64,000 nt of DNA, from the NCBI GenBank assembly GCA_050014595.1, contig JBEKDA010000002.1, positions 140,875 to 204,874 of the forward strand, written 5' to 3'. Shown in pieces: positions 16,901 through 24,199 of this stretch. The stretch comes from PALSA-129 sp050014595. GTDB taxonomy: Bacteria > Acidobacteriota > Terriglobia > Bryobacterales > Bryobacteraceae. The notes under the pieces are model-generated. The model saw nothing but the letters and a program-made list of their open reading frames with translations. It did not search any database and was not told the origin of the DNA. The number at the start of each line of letters is the position of its first letter. The stretch's first letter is position 1. Position numbers and translations under genes: made by a program.

Positions 16901-16990
16901 GGCGCGGCTCATTGAAGCTTCGCGAAGGTCAACGAGTGGGACAGACGCGATGCCATTTCCGCGACCGCGCGGTCGCGGCCCCATTGAAGC
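16883..16990 (+). ncRNA. CRISPR-like unit 1: decayed repeat, 36-nt spacer, variant repeat
   Basis: The downstream repeat (16955-16990) is 36 nt, like the array repeat, and ends in the same CCCCATTGAAGC. Its 20-nt palindrome is CCGCGACCGCGCGGTCGCGG instead of CCGCGATCAATTGATCGCGG: six bases differ and all six form three compensated pairs. The upstream repeat (16883-16918) has decayed except for its end CATTGAAGC, which would form the crRNA 5' handle. The spacer (16919-16954) is 36 nt, the usual length in the main array. This looks like a single crRNA gene kept for its RNA product. Known parallels are CreA/CreR-type RNAs that guide Cascade to repress a toxin or cas genes. I found no convincing target for its guide; higBA and vapC are adjacent. 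Confidence 0.7.
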
Positions 16991-17007
16991 AACTCAGCGA
17001 GCGAGAG

Positions 17008-17029
17008 CCTGCGGACTGCGGGTTTATTT
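17008..17029 (+). terminator. Weak terminator after CRISPR-like unit 1
   Basis: CCTGC-GGACT-GCGGG followed by TTTATTT. It would end a transcript of about 145 nt from the predicted start and overlaps the vapC stop codon on the other strand. Confidence 0.35.
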
Positions 17030-17440
17030 GCGCCGACCTTCTCTGAACAAGTACACGCGGACACCGTGGCTCGGTTTCTTCCATTCCGAGTCAGCGGTCA
17101 TGGCGGCCAGATCCAGGTGACGCGCAAGCGTCAGGCACGCCCGATCGGCGAAGGAAATGGCGTGCGTCCAGGCGAGAGGGCAAAGGTCGCGGCTGGCCCA
17201 CGCCAATTCCTCATCCCACGGAGTCACCTCGAGATCGAGAGCCCTGAGCAAGCGCTCCACCAGACGCGGTTCGCCGCCCTGGCGGATCAGCCTGGTCATG
17301 GATTCGGCGAGATTGATGGCCGATATCACGGAGTGCTGCAGAGCGGCGTTGACCTTCTCCCATCCCTGCTCGCGCCTTACCAGCGCGATGACGGCGGAGC
17401 TGTCAAGCACGTATCGCGGCTGCTCAGTCTTTACTTTCAC
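17024..17440 (-). CDS. vapC: VapC-like PIN-domain ribonuclease toxin
   Basis: A 138-residue PIN-domain protein. The acidic metal-binding residues are present: Asp13 ('YVLDSSA'), Glu46 ('NLAES'), Asp99 ('SFADRACL') and Asp117 ('TADSEW'), so the nuclease looks intact. VapC toxins cut specific RNAs, often initiator tRNA or rRNA. The GTG start at 17440 overlaps the tail of a frame that reads like a VapB antitoxin but has no usable start, so the toxin seems to lack its normal partner. It is convergent with CRISPR-like unit 1, whose predicted terminator overlaps the vapC 3' end. Confidence 0.85.
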   Translation of the reverse strand: MKVKTEQPRYVLDSSAVIALVRREQGWEKVNAALQHSVISAINLAESMTRLIRQGGEPRLVERLLRALDLEVTPWDEELAWASRDLCPLAWTHAISFADRACLTLARHLDLAAMTADSEWKKPSHGVRVYLFREGRRK

Positions 17441-17519
17441 GCCGTGCCTCTTGGCGACGCTCAGCGATCAGTTGGTCCGACCAGACTTCGGCCGGCGGGG
17501 AGGCGGCGATCTGGCAGTT
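17424..17519 (-). pseudogene. Broken antitoxin gene upstream of vapC
   Basis: A 31-codon frame ('PAEVWSDQLIAERRQEARRE' then 'SKD') ends in a TGA that overlaps the vapC start by 17 nt, the usual vapBC arrangement, and looks like the toxin-binding tail of an antitoxin. Directly before it the frame has a stop (17520-17522) and there is no ATG, GTG or TTG. Just upstream an 11-bp sequence (ATGACCATGGT) is duplicated with a 14-nt period, which may be the disrupting event. Confidence 0.5.
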
Positions 17520-17615
17520 TCATACCATGGTCATTTCACCATGGTCATGACGACAAAGTTGGCGAATACGCCCCGGGCGTTTCCTTAATCCGGCTCCCAC
17601 TGCTCCGGCGGCGGT

Positions 17616-18019
17616 TCATACACCGTGACTTCGGAGCCGCGACTGGATTTCGCGGAAAATGCCGCCGGCAATGGCGAGCATGGCCTCCGCTTCCTCCAGT
17701 TCGGGGGTGTAGAGCGCTCCAGGGTAGCGCAGCTTCCATGCGTAGTCCGAAAGTTCGTCCGCCTGCTCCAATAGCGCAGCCAGCGTGCTATCAATCGCCC
17801 GGCAGGCCTCGCCCAACTCCTCCAGGCCGTGCGTTCGCCGGAAGGCCAGTTCGTGCCACGTCAGGAAAGCCTTCAGGCTCTTCTGGGCGGCCTGCCGCAA
17901 AAGAAGAGCGCGTTGGCGATATGGCCGGAATCGATGAGGACACGCGCCGAGGCCAAGTCCTCATCGGCCCTGGCGAGCCATTCGCGCGATTCCCTGGCAC
18001 GGGCTTCACCGGGTGTCAT
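17616..18019 (-). pseudogene. HEPN-domain protein, frameshifted
   Basis: Partner of the nucleotidyltransferase upstream. The first part ('SREWLARADEDLASARVLID', 'HIANALFFC') and the second ('RQAAQKSLKAFLTWHELAF', 'THGLEELGEAC') are clearly one HEPN protein, but they are in different frames; one base is missing near 17894-17897, between 'FFC' and 'RQAAQ'. As it stands translation ends early with 'GRPPRRA'. HEPN proteins of such pairs are RNase toxins or their relatives. The gene starts at the ATG at 18019, overlapping the nucleotidyltransferase stop by 14 nt. A sequencing error is the main alternative to real inactivation. Confidence 0.7.
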
Positions 18020-18329
18020 AGAGCAGCCTTCCCTCGCGCACGACGGTGGCCGGCAGGGATGCTCTGACCCAAGCCGCGCGCTCCTCGAAATCGGTCTTGC
18101 GCCACGGCACGAGGTCTTTGGCGAACCCGGTTCCACGCACTGCTCTGCGCGCCGCGCCGGGACGCAATTTGTCCTCGGGCGCATCGTCCGGGACCACCAC
18201 CAGAAAATCCAGGTCGCTATCCGGTCCGTCATCGCCGCGCGCAACCGATCCGAACGGGTAGATGCGAATCGGCTGGTAGAACTCGACCAGCTTATGGGTG
18301 ATCTCGGCAATCGCCTCGTCGCGTGTCAT
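18006..18329 (-). CDS. MNT-type minimal nucleotidyltransferase
   Basis: A 107-residue enzyme of the Pol-beta nucleotidyltransferase fold. The full motif GS-x-x-RG-x-x-G-x-DSDLD sits at 27-41, with Asp39 and Asp41 as metal ligands and a further 'FLVVVPDD' strand. In HEPN/MNT toxin-antitoxin pairs the MNT protein neutralises the HEPN RNase, in studied cases by adding AMP. Here the HEPN partner is frameshifted. The ATG at 18329 lacks a good ribosome site. CRISPR-like unit 2 lies 104 nt upstream on the same strand, so read-through from its promoter could transcribe this gene. Confidence 0.85.
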   Translation of the reverse strand: MTRDEAIAEITHKLVEFYQPIRIYPFGSVARGDDGPDSDLDFLVVVPDDAPEDKLRPGAARRAVRGTGFAKDLVPWRKTDFEERAAWVRASLPATVVREGRLLYDTR

Positions 18330-18432
18330 GTGCAATCCCCGTATTCACTGAAACAATTGCTGCCCGGCCTTCGAAGTCTCTTCTCCGGCGCTGAAGACCA
18401 CCGGCTCACATTTCAAGATTACTCGGCCCGTT

Positions 18433-18541
18433 GCTTCAAATGGGGCCGCGATCAATTGATCGCGGAATGAAAGCTGTGTCGGTCAAGACACCGAAGTCAG
18501 CAACAGCTTCAATTGGGCCCAGCTATCAAGTGTATCCCGAG
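18433..18541 (-). ncRNA. CRISPR-like unit 2: guide RNA predicted to repress the cas3 promoter
   Basis: Read on the minus strand: a decayed repeat (18541-18506) that keeps the last 8 nt ATTGAAGC, a 36-nt spacer (18505-18470), then a near-perfect repeat (18469-18433; one extra A and one end base differ) with the full array palindrome CCGCGATCAATTGATCGCGG. The guide begins TGTTGCTGACTTCGGTG. The plus strand at 18573-18589 reads TGTTGTTGACTCCGGTG: identical at guide positions 1-5, 7-11 and 13-17, different only at 6 and 12. Type I effectors flip out every sixth guide base, so all positions that can pair do pair; pairing stops after 17. TTT precedes the site. The site covers the -35 of the cas3 promoter. 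Known parallels are CreR-type RNAs that make Cascade bind, but not cut, its own promoter. Confidence 0.85.
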
Positions 18542-18568
18542 TATAGAGCGGTCCCCAAGAAAAATCAA
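18540..18568 (-). promoter_or_regulatory. Promoter of CRISPR-like unit 2
   Basis: On the minus strand: TTGATT (18568-18563), exactly 17 nt, TATACT (18545-18540). Both are strong sigma70-type boxes. Transcription would start near 18533, inside the decayed repeat and upstream of the retained 5' handle, which explains why the rest of that repeat was free to change. Confidence 0.75.
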
Positions 18569-18569
18569 G

Positions 18570-18589
18570 TTTTGTTGTTGACTCCGGTG
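18570..18589 (+). promoter_or_regulatory. Protospacer-like operator for CRISPR-like unit 2 over the cas3 -35 box
   Basis: TTT (18570-18572) in the PAM position, then 17 nt matching the guide at 15 positions, with mismatches only at guide positions 6 and 12. It contains the cas3 -35 hexamer (18578-18583); the full 36-nt footprint (to 18608) would also cover the -10. Confidence 0.8.
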
Positions 18590-18606
18590 AGACTTAGGTC
18601 CATACT
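18578..18606 (+). promoter_or_regulatory. cas operon promoter
   Basis: TTGACT (18578-18583), exactly 17 nt, CATACT (18601-18606). It predicts a start near 18613 and a leader of about 178 nt before the cas3 ATG. It is divergent from the unit 2 promoter, whose -35 is 9 nt away. Confidence 0.65.
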
Positions 18607-18790
18607 CAATTTGTCTTAGACCGAAGCTAATTCGACCGTTCCGGATGCGGTCATCCGGCATGGCCTATCTATCCACACCGCCGAGGAGTGGGACGCCGAT
18701 CTCCACCATATCATCCCTCAGCGGCTTCTACGGGGAACCTATGAAGCTGATATGCAGACGGAGCGATTTCCTCCAAATGGAGATCGGACA

Positions 18791-21133
18791 ATGACATACT
18801 CGTCCTTCTACCAGTCGGCGACGGGTTTCACTCTGTTTCCTTTTCAAGAGAGGTTTTGTGAGGCGGCCGGCCAGAACGCGATCCTGAAGGCTCCGACGGG
18901 GCTCGGCAAGACGGATACAGCGCTGGTTTCGTGGCTGCACGGGCGAGCGGAGTATCCGGAAAGAACGCCGCGCCGACTGATCTGGTGTCTTCCGGGCCGT
19001 GCGCTTACTGAGCAAGTCGCCAAGGTGGCGGAGGAGCGAATTCATCGGCTGGTAGAGGCGGGGCTGATCCGACCGATCAAGGTCTACCGGCTTATGGGCG
19101 GGAGCGAAGACAACGATGCCAAACTGAGACCCGACGAAGAAGCCATTCTGGTGGGCACGCAGGATCTGCTGCTGAGCCGCGCACTGAATCGTGGGTATGC
19201 ACGCAACCCTTTCCGCTGGCCGGTCGATTTCGCGTTGCTCAACAACGACTGCTTCTGGGTCATGGACGAGGTGCAGTTGCTTGGCGATGGGCTCGCCACT
19301 TCCACGCAACTGGCCGCGTTTCGCGAAAGGTTCTCAACATTTGGGGCCGTGCCCTCGTGTTGGATTTCAGCGACCATCGATCCCGCGTGGATGGAGACTG
19401 TGGACTTTGCGGCCAGTGCGGCTGCGGTGATCCAGCCTGATGAAGACGACCTGAAGAACAATATCGTCCGGATGCGATGGAATGCCGAAAAACTTGTGGA
19501 GCGCGCGCCGGCGAGTTGTCGTCTCCCGCAGGGCGTCGCGGAGTTCGTGGCGGCCAGACATGCCGCCGGAACATTGACCTTGGTGATTGCGAATACGGTA
19601 CGGCGCGCTGTCGAAATCCGCGTAGCTCTGGAAAAGAAAACCACTGCGGAGGTGAGGTTGCTGCACTCGCGATTCCGTGCCGCGGACCGCAAGCAGCATG
19701 TGGAGGCGGCATTGGGTGGCGTGCCAGATTCGGGACGCATTGTGGTGGCGACTCAGGTGATCGAGGCGGGAATTGATATCGATGCAACATTAATGGTAAG
19801 CGACCTCGCGCCATACGCGAGCATGGTGCAACGGTTCGGGCGCGTAAACCGAAAGGGCGAACGCTCCAGATGCCGGATTTACTGGGTGGACCGGCCGCTG
19901 GCTGCAAAGCTGAAGGCCCTGGCGGATGAGGCAGAAATCAGCGAGAAGGATCAGCAGAGGGTCTGCGCACCGTACGACCCGGCGGAGGTGGCTGCGGCCG
20001 GACAGATGATCGAAGGCCTGAGATCGGGAGCTCCCGCGGATCTTCCGCCTCTGTTCTCATCGCCGTCGCCGTGGAAGCATGTGCTGCGACGGGCGGATTT
20101 GCTCGATCTATTCGACACGAGCCCAGACCTTGGTGGGAATGAGATTGATATTTCGCGTTTCGTGCGCAGCGATCCCGAGCGGGACGTGTACGTGTTCTGG
20201 CGCGACTGGGAGGGCAAGACTCCGCCGGACAAGATGCCGGAGATCGACGAAGGCGAGCTTTGCCCGGCTCCGATTGGAGACTTGCTGCCGAAAATGGTGT
20301 GGGCATGGAACGCAGCGGAGGGGAAATGGGCGCGACCGGAAACGATCTATCCAGGGATGACACTGCTGTTGCATGTCTCCGACGGGAAGTACACGCCCGA
20401 CTACGGGTGGCGGCCGGAGAGTTCGGAGGCGGTCGCATCGCTTGCACCGGGCGGCCCGGAGATTGAGCCTAACGACGACGACCGCAAGACGTTTGTGAAA
20501 TACCGGCAGTCACTGGAAGCGCATACGGATCAGGTGTGTGAGGAGATGCAGCGGCTCATCCAGACGTTGGCGGGTTTGGGCCTCGATCCCTATCACCGCG
20601 CACTGCAAACCGCAGCGCGGTTTCACGATTGGGGGAAGGCACATCCGGTGATGCAGAAGACTTTGCAGACAGTGGATCCGCCTTATGGCGAGCTTTTGGC
20701 GAAATCGGCAGGCAACGGGAGGCATTCCAGGCCATTTTTCCGGCACGAGCTGGCTAGCGCACTGGCGTTGATTGGAGGGGGCGAGAGCGATCTTGCGGCG
20801 TATGTGGTGGCGGCTCACCATGGGCGGATTCGGGTAGTGGTGCGATCAATGCCGGGGGAACGGATCGCAGGCCGCGAACGGGTGCGGGGGATCGAGGAAG
20901 GTGAGGTGCTTCTGGCGTGCTCTTTGGGCGGCGGCGTCGAGCGGACGGAGACGGCGATCACACTGGAGTTCGCAAAACTGGGTTGCGACCAAGAGGGTGC
21001 GCGCTCCTGGACAGACCGCGTGCTGAGGTTGCGGGACAAATTGGGACCGTTCCGGCTGGCGTATCTGGAAATCCTGCTGCGAATCTCGGATGAGGCGGCG
21101 AGCGCCAAAGCGGAGAAGGAGGCCGCCGTATGA
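18791..21133 (+). CDS. cas3: Cas3 helicase-nuclease, type I-G, HD domain at the C terminus
   Basis: A 780-residue protein. The helicase comes first: 'APTGLGKT' (34-41), a DEAD-like 'MDEVQ' (about 157-161), and 'QVIEAGIDIDATLMVSDLAP' followed by 'VQRFGRVNRKGE'. The HD nuclease follows at the C terminus, with 'RFHDWGKAHP' (about 610) and 'AAHHGR' (about 673). This order, helicase before HD, is typical of type I-G and opposite to most Cas3 proteins. It unwinds and degrades DNA bound by the effector complex. The ATG at 18791 has GGAGA 7 nt upstream; the frame is open for 57 codons before it without a good start. Its stop overlaps the csx17 start by 4 nt. Confidence 0.95.
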   Translation: MTYSSFYQSATGFTLFPFQERFCEAAGQNAILKAPTGLGKTDTALVSWLHGRAEYPERTPRRLIWCLPGRALTEQVAKVAEERIHRLVEAGLIRPIKVYRLMGGSEDNDAKLRPDEEAILVGTQDLLLSRALNRGYARNPFRWPVDFALLNNDCFWVMDEVQLLGDGLATSTQLAAFRERFSTFGAVPSCWISATIDPAWMETVDFAASAAAVIQPDEDDLKNNIVRMRWNAEKLVERAPASCRLPQGVAEFVAARHAAGTLTLVIANTVRRAVEIRVALEKKTTAEVRLLHSRFRAADRKQHVEAALGGVPDSGRIVVATQVIEAGIDIDATLMVSDLAPYASMVQRFGRVNRKGERSRCRIYWVDRPLAAKLKALADEAEISEKDQQRVCAPYDPAEVAAAGQMIEGLRSGAPADLPPLFSSPSPWKHVLRRADLLDLFDTSPDLGGNEIDISRFVRSDPERDVYVFWRDWEGKTPPDKMPEIDEGELCPAPIGDLLPKMVWAWNAAEGKWARPETIYPGMTLLLHVSDGKYTPDYGWRPESSEAVASLAPGGPEIEPNDDDRKTFVKYRQSLEAHTDQVCEEMQRLIQTLAGLGLDPYHRALQTAARFHDWGKAHPVMQKTLQTVDPPYGELLAKSAGNGRHSRPFFRHELASALALIGGGESDLAAYVVAAHHGRIRVVVRSMPGERIAGRERVRGIEEGEVLLACSLGGGVERTETAITLEFAKLGCDQEGARSWTDRVLRLRDKLGPFRLAYLEILLRISDEAASAKAEKEAAV

Positions 21134-23187
21134 ATGTGATCCGGCTGGGAGGATGCACCCTGGAGCCGCTCGGCAGTTATCTGAAGGCGCTGGCGGTGTT
21201 GCGATTGGTGTCGGAGCAGGCGGATGGTTCGGCGCGCGGATGGTGGAGCGCAGCCTGTTTCTGCCTTGAAACGGAGCTGGATGAAAACAGGCTGGTAGCG
21301 TTCTTCCTGGAAGGCTACGCGCCGACGCCGATTCTTTCGCCATGGAACGGCGGGAGCGGCTTCTATCCGAAGGATCGCACGGTTGGGATTGATGCCATAA
21401 CGGGTTCCACTGGCCAGCGATTCGCCGTTTACCGGGAAGCTATCGAGGGAGCCCGCGCGATCCCCGAAGTGGCGCAGGAGAAGGGCGCTTCCAAGTCGGA
21501 GGAAGACAAGCGGCGAGCGGATATTCAACTGGCTTGCCGAAACCAGTTGCCGGACGGGTGTGTGGACTGGCTGGATGCGGCTGTTGGCATCTCTGCAAAG
21601 GACGAAAGGACCTTTGCGCCGATCCTGGGCACGGGTGGCAATGAAGGACGGTTGGACTACACCAACAACTTCATGGAGTCCGTGGCCGAGTTGCTGATTG
21701 CGCCGGACAGCAAAACACCAGTGGAAGCACTGCTGAGGAACTCGGTGTTCGGATCAGCCACAGGCGGGCTTCAACCGAGCGCCGTTGGACAGTACGATCC
21801 GGGAAGGGCGGGTGGATTCAATCAGGGCCAGGGGGTCGAGACAGCGGACGTGCCTTCCAACCCGTGGAACTTCGTCCTGACGTTGGAAGGGGCTGTGGGG
21901 TGGGCTGCGGGGCTATACCGGCGGCAGGGTATCGCGTTCCGTTCCTTTCTTTGCAGCCCATTCACAGTGAAGTCCACGCCGGTTGGGTATGGGTCGGCGG
22001 CCGCGAACGACGGGGACTCCGCCCGCGCGGAGATATGGGCTCCGATTTGGGAGCGGCGGGCGACGTATGGAGAAATGAAGGCACTGTTGCGCGAAGGACG
22101 GGCTGCGGTGGACGGCCGGCCCGCGCAGAACGGACTGGAATTCGCGGAGGCGGCCTGCATGCTGGGAGTGGATCGCGGCATCGCGGGCTTTATGCGGTAC
22201 AACCTGTTGAAGCGGCGGGGAGACAGCTATGTCGCACTGCCCGTCGGCCGTTTCGAGGTCAGGGACCGGTCCGAGAGCGACCTAGTGCGCGAGCTAAATG
22301 GAATTCTCGAAGCAATCGACTGGCAGATGAAGCCTCGGCCAGCCGAATTCGTGAGCCTGCGGCGGCAGGTAGAAGAAGGCATGTACAACGTACTGCTACG
22401 CGGCGGCGAGGACGCGCTAGAAGATCTGGCCGCGAGCGTAGGACGGTTGTACCGGCGAATGCTGCTGACGGGCAAGGAGGTGCGAATCCCGGCGGGCCTT
22501 AGTCGAGGCTGGGTAGGAAAGCTCTCCAATACGAGCGGGACTGCGGAAGCGCGCATTGCGGCGGCTTTGGCCGGCATTTGGGATCAGGATGCGCCCGCCA
22601 TGGTGGAGCACTTGGACCGGGCGAACCGCAACTTTTCATGGACTGGAGCCACGGTGGCGGAACGAATGGCGCGAACTCTGGAGCGGCGGGTCCTGTTGGC
22701 GGAACAGGGAGGACTCAGCCGGAATCCACTGGCATCGTCCTACCGGGCGGGCATCGGCGATGCGACGCTTTTCCTGGAGGGCTCGGTAGATGACGAGCGG
22801 ATCGAGGAGTTGCTATTTGCGTTCACGCTGGTGAACTGGAGGAGCGACGATTCAGCGGAGAGCAAGGGGCGGGAAGACGTGGGCGTATGGCCGGTCTACG
22901 CGCTGCTGAAGCATCTGTTCTTTGCGGAGCAGGTGGAGACGCAGGAGGGAAAGAAACACCTGATGGCAGACTTGGGCGTCCTGGCGGCGTTGACCGCGGG
23001 CGACGTAGAGCAGGCTGTAACCATTGGCGCGCGGCGGTTGCAAAACGCCGGGCTATTGCGGGCGGAGATGCAAGACCCTGGCGGCTTCGATGGCATGAGA
23101 CTGGCGGCCGCGCTACTGATTCCAGTTCCATACGGGACCGGAGTGCGAGACCTTTTTAAAACGAGACAGGAGAGACGAAATGATTGA
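21130..23187 (+). CDS. csx17: Csx17 (Cas8g), large subunit of the type I-G effector
   Basis: A 685-residue protein with the family start 'LGGCTLEPLGSYLKALAVLR' (6-25). Csx17 is the large subunit of type I-G, thought to recognise the PAM and stabilise the R-loop. ATGA overlap with cas3 and an 8-nt overlap with csb1 show tight translational coupling. No truncation or frameshift is visible. Confidence 0.92.
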   Translation: MNVIRLGGCTLEPLGSYLKALAVLRLVSEQADGSARGWWSAACFCLETELDENRLVAFFLEGYAPTPILSPWNGGSGFYPKDRTVGIDAITGSTGQRFAVYREAIEGARAIPEVAQEKGASKSEEDKRRADIQLACRNQLPDGCVDWLDAAVGISAKDERTFAPILGTGGNEGRLDYTNNFMESVAELLIAPDSKTPVEALLRNSVFGSATGGLQPSAVGQYDPGRAGGFNQGQGVETADVPSNPWNFVLTLEGAVGWAAGLYRRQGIAFRSFLCSPFTVKSTPVGYGSAAANDGDSARAEIWAPIWERRATYGEMKALLREGRAAVDGRPAQNGLEFAEAACMLGVDRGIAGFMRYNLLKRRGDSYVALPVGRFEVRDRSESDLVRELNGILEAIDWQMKPRPAEFVSLRRQVEEGMYNVLLRGGEDALEDLAASVGRLYRRMLLTGKEVRIPAGLSRGWVGKLSNTSGTAEARIAAALAGIWDQDAPAMVEHLDRANRNFSWTGATVAERMARTLERRVLLAEQGGLSRNPLASSYRAGIGDATLFLEGSVDDERIEELLFAFTLVNWRSDDSAESKGREDVGVWPVYALLKHLFFAEQVETQEGKKHLMADLGVLAALTAGDVEQAVTIGARRLQNAGLLRAEMQDPGGFDGMRLAAALLIPVPYGTGVRDLFKTRQERRND

Positions 23188-24199
23188 CTGGACGAAGATT
23201 GAGAACGCCCCCCGTATACTTCTTGAGGCGGAACTGGTACCCGCTCAGGGAGACCGGTTTCAACCGACCGGGTTCGCGGACCTTGGGGCGGCGCAATACA
23301 CGCGCCCCGATGGCAAGGAAATGCTGCTGGTAGAGAGCGCTCAAAGTGTGGCGAACCGGCTGGAGAAGACATGCCTTGACGGAGACGGCCCGGACCTGGC
23401 GGCGGAGTTGAAGGGCCTTCCGTACGTGGCGGCGACGCTGAGCGGAGCGGGCGACCCCGTAAGGACGAGTTCGCTGATTGAGGCGCACCGGATCGGGTCG
23501 CCATACTTCCTGCATAAGAAGGAGTTCAAGGACAAGTTGGCGAAGGAGATGAAGTACAATCCGAAGCGGCCGCTGGATTGGAAGGCCATCTACGCCACGC
23601 TTTTCAAATACGACCCCAACAGTCTGCTTCACGGGGTGTTTCTCTCACTGCTGGAAGGCGGGCGGGTCAGGGCTCCGCGCGCGGTGACGGGCTTCATCGA
23701 AGCCGAGGACGTGAAGAAGGCGATTTCGGGCGGGGTGAAGAATAGCCCGGTGGATCCGAAGGGCGAATTGCAGGTGACTGAAGCGGACGCTGGCGAGAAG
23801 GGCGTCTACAGCAACGTGCCCTACAGCCGGATCGAGTTCACGGCCGCTAAGATACGCGCGTACTTCAATATCGACTTGGCGCTGATTCGCGGGTACGGGT
23901 TGCCGGCGGAGGCATACCGGCTGCTGGTTGGACTGGCGTTGCTAAAGATCCGACGGTTCCTGGACGGCCAGTTGCGGCTGCGCACGGCGTGCGACTTTCG
24001 GCTGGTTAGCGATGCGGAAACGACGGCGCCGGCAGGGTTCGTGGTCCCCGATGAAGCTGCGCTGTTGAACGGCGTGCAGACTGCCATTGTTGAGTGCAAA
24101 GGGCTGTTTGCCGCAGTGCCGGTTACGGAAGTGATTACGCCGGTAAAGATCGTGAAGGGCAAGAAAGGCGAGGGTGAGGTTGGTGGAGAGGCGAAGTGA
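23180..24199 (+). CDS. csb1: Csb1 (Cas7g), crRNA backbone subunit
   Basis: A 339-residue protein of the GSU0053 family: 'LEAELVPAQGDRFQPTGFAD' near the start, then 'VESAQSVANRLE' and, later, 'GVYSNVPYSRIEF'. Several copies coat the guide RNA and flip out every sixth base, which matters for reading the target of CRISPR-like unit 2. It overlaps csx17 by 8 nt and csb2 by 4 nt. Confidence 0.93.
   Translation: MIDWTKIENAPRILLEAELVPAQGDRFQPTGFADLGAAQYTRPDGKEMLLVESAQSVANRLEKTCLDGDGPDLAAELKGLPYVAATLSGAGDPVRTSSLIEAHRIGSPYFLHKKEFKDKLAKEMKYNPKRPLDWKAIYATLFKYDPNSLLHGVFLSLLEGGRVRAPRAVTGFIEAEDVKKAISGGVKNSPVDPKGELQVTEADAGEKGVYSNVPYSRIEFTAAKIRAYFNIDLALIRGYGLPAEAYRLLVGLALLKIRRFLDGQLRLRTACDFRLVSDAETTAPAGFVVPDEAALLNGVQTAIVECKGLFAAVPVTEVITPVKIVKGKKGEGEVGGEAK

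Noticed and set aside
17484..17492. Shared GACTTCGG between the unit 2 guide and the region upstream of vapC
   Set aside because: The match covers guide positions 8-15 only; the seed at 1-5 does not match.
17540..17563. Partial match of the unit 1 guide upstream of vapC (minus strand TTCGCCAACTT)
   Set aside because: Positions 9 and 10 fail, nothing pairs in 13-17 beyond two bases and the flank is GTA rather than TTN. Not enough to claim vapC control.
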